Of a stretch of DNA of 5,902 nucleotides, positions 5,210-5,902 are shown piece after piece (positions within the stretch are counted from its first letter, which is position 1; each line of letters starts with the position of its first letter). Origin of the DNA: Paracoccaceae bacterium. GTDB lineage: Bacteria; Pseudomonadota; Alphaproteobacteria; Rhodobacterales; Rhodobacteraceae. The stretch covers positions 1-5,902 of the forward strand of contig JALQTL010000036.1 in the NCBI GenBank assembly GCA_023260935.1. The letters are read 5' to 3'. Under the pieces are notes generated by a model, which worked only from the letters and a program-made list of their open reading frames with translations, ran no database searches and had not been told where the DNA came from. The position numbers were made by a program, and so were the translations under genes.

Positions 5210-5902
5210 TCAGATCTTCAGCTTGCCGGGGAAGTAGTGCTCGTAGGCAAGACCCAGATCGGGGGCGTTCATCAGCTCGTAATAGGCCACCTTCTCGACC
5301 CATGCGCGCTGGCTGTCCATGACCTTCTTGTTGAAGGGATCGGCTTCCAGATCGACGATCAGCTTGTCCCAGGCTTCCAGCTGGCCGGCCAGGATTTCCT
5401 TCGACGTGCGGTGCACGGTCACACCCGATTCCGTCTGCAGCTTCTGCAGGTCGTTCGAGTATTCGCGCATCGCCAGAGCCAGGTTCGACGTGGCCGAAGC
5501 CTCGACACCATAGCGCAGGATGGCCTGAAGATCGGGGTCCAGATCGTCCATGAAGTCCTTGTTGAACAGGAATTCGAAAGCTTCCGACGCCTGGTGATAG
5601 GACGACAGGTAGTAGTTTTTGGCCACGTCATGGGCGCCGAAATCTTTGTCCGACGAGGGGTTGTTGAACTCGAACGCGTCGATCACACCACGCTCCATGG
5701 CGGGAACGATCTCGCCGCCGGGCAGCTGAGCCACGGCCATGCCCATGCTTTGCAGCAGGTCCGCAGCCAAGCCAACGGTGCGATATTTGAACCCCTGCAG
5801 GTCGGCCACGGTGTTGACCTCTTGCTTGAACCAGCCAAAGGGCTGGGCAAACATCGGGAAGCCCATGTAGCCATCCACATCAAGGCCCATGATATCGCGG
5901 GT
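5210..5902 (-). CDS. dctP: TRAP transporter substrate-binding protein (DctP/TakP-like), 3' part
   Basis: The C-terminal 230 residues of a periplasmic solute receptor for a TRAP transporter. The frame stays open to the window edge (first visible residues TRDI), so the signal peptide and N-terminal lobe are missing. A Met codon at 5890 is internal. Family features include LQGFKYRTVG, whose arginine (codon 5782-5780) matches the DctP residue that usually pairs with a substrate carboxylate. LPGGEIVPAMERGVIDAFEF matches the TakP-type GGE...GVIDA motif. Next come DFGAHDVAKNYYLSSYHQ and a helical C-terminal part ending GKLKI. By memory of the TakP group, the position usually reading EW-x-GP is EFNNP here, suggesting a different ligand from plain 2-oxoacids. 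It is followed by two hairpins and then dctQ and dctM. TRAP receptor is near certain; ligand unknown, probably a carboxylate. Confidence 0.93.
   Translation of the reverse strand, partial: TRDIMGLDVDGYMGFPMFAQPFGWFKQEVNTVADLQGFKYRTVGLAADLLQSMGMAVAQLPGGEIVPAMERGVIDAFEFNNPSSDKDFGAHDVAKNYYLSSYHQASEAFEFLFNKDFMDDLDPDLQAILRYGVEASATSNLALAMREYSNDLQKLQTESGVTVHRTSKEILAGQLEAWDKLIVDLEADPFNKKVMDSQRAWVEKVAYYELMNAPDLGLAYEHYFPGKLKI

Overview
The window looks like chromosomal DNA from an alphaproteobacterium, most likely a Rhodobacteraceae-type (Rhodobacterales) organism. The sequence is G+C-rich with strongly G/C-ending codons. It carries an NrsF-controlled ECF sigma factor and a TakP-like TRAP transporter, both common in that group. 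This assignment rests on gene content and composition only, not on a database search. Every gene I can support is on the minus strand, so transcription runs from high to low coordinates. The window holds two protein-coding transcription units and one tRNA.

Region 1 (5902 down to 1568) is a transport and catabolism operon in the order dctP (5' end outside the window), dctQ, dctM, an amidase-signature hydrolase, and a 53-residue two-helix membrane protein. The TRAP genes encode a periplasmic binding protein and the small and large membrane subunits of a Na+-driven importer. The amidase start overlaps the end of dctM by 17 bp, and the mini-protein starts 4 nt after the amidase stop, so import and hydrolysis appear to be made together. 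The natural reading is uptake of an organic acid carrying an amide (or a related C-N bond) followed by cytoplasmic hydrolysis; the substrate cannot be read from the sequence. Two tandem GC-rich hairpins lie between dctP and dctQ, where TRAP and ABC operons often set the excess of binding protein over permease.

Region 2 (1567 to 1354) is a 214-bp gap with no gene. Its left end carries a close match to the promoter class I recall for Caulobacter SigF, GTAAC-type -35 and CGAA -10 separated by exactly 16 nt, placed just in front of the sigma-factor gene.

Region 3 (1353 to 173) is a two-gene sigma/anti-sigma unit: an ECF sigma factor of the SigF type and, overlapping by ATGA, a six-helix NrsF (DUF1109) membrane anti-sigma factor with its expected cysteines. 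The promoter match suggests autoregulation. The usual SigF target genes are not here, so the regulon must lie elsewhere.

Region 4 (89 to 2) is a complete tRNA-Ser(GCU) with encoded CCA.

I see no insertion sequence, prophage gene, CRISPR array or defence system. The items most worth following up are the near-leaderless autoregulatory promoter, the TRAP-amidase-miniprotein cassette with its uncharacterised 53-aa membrane protein, and the structured dctP-dctQ junction.
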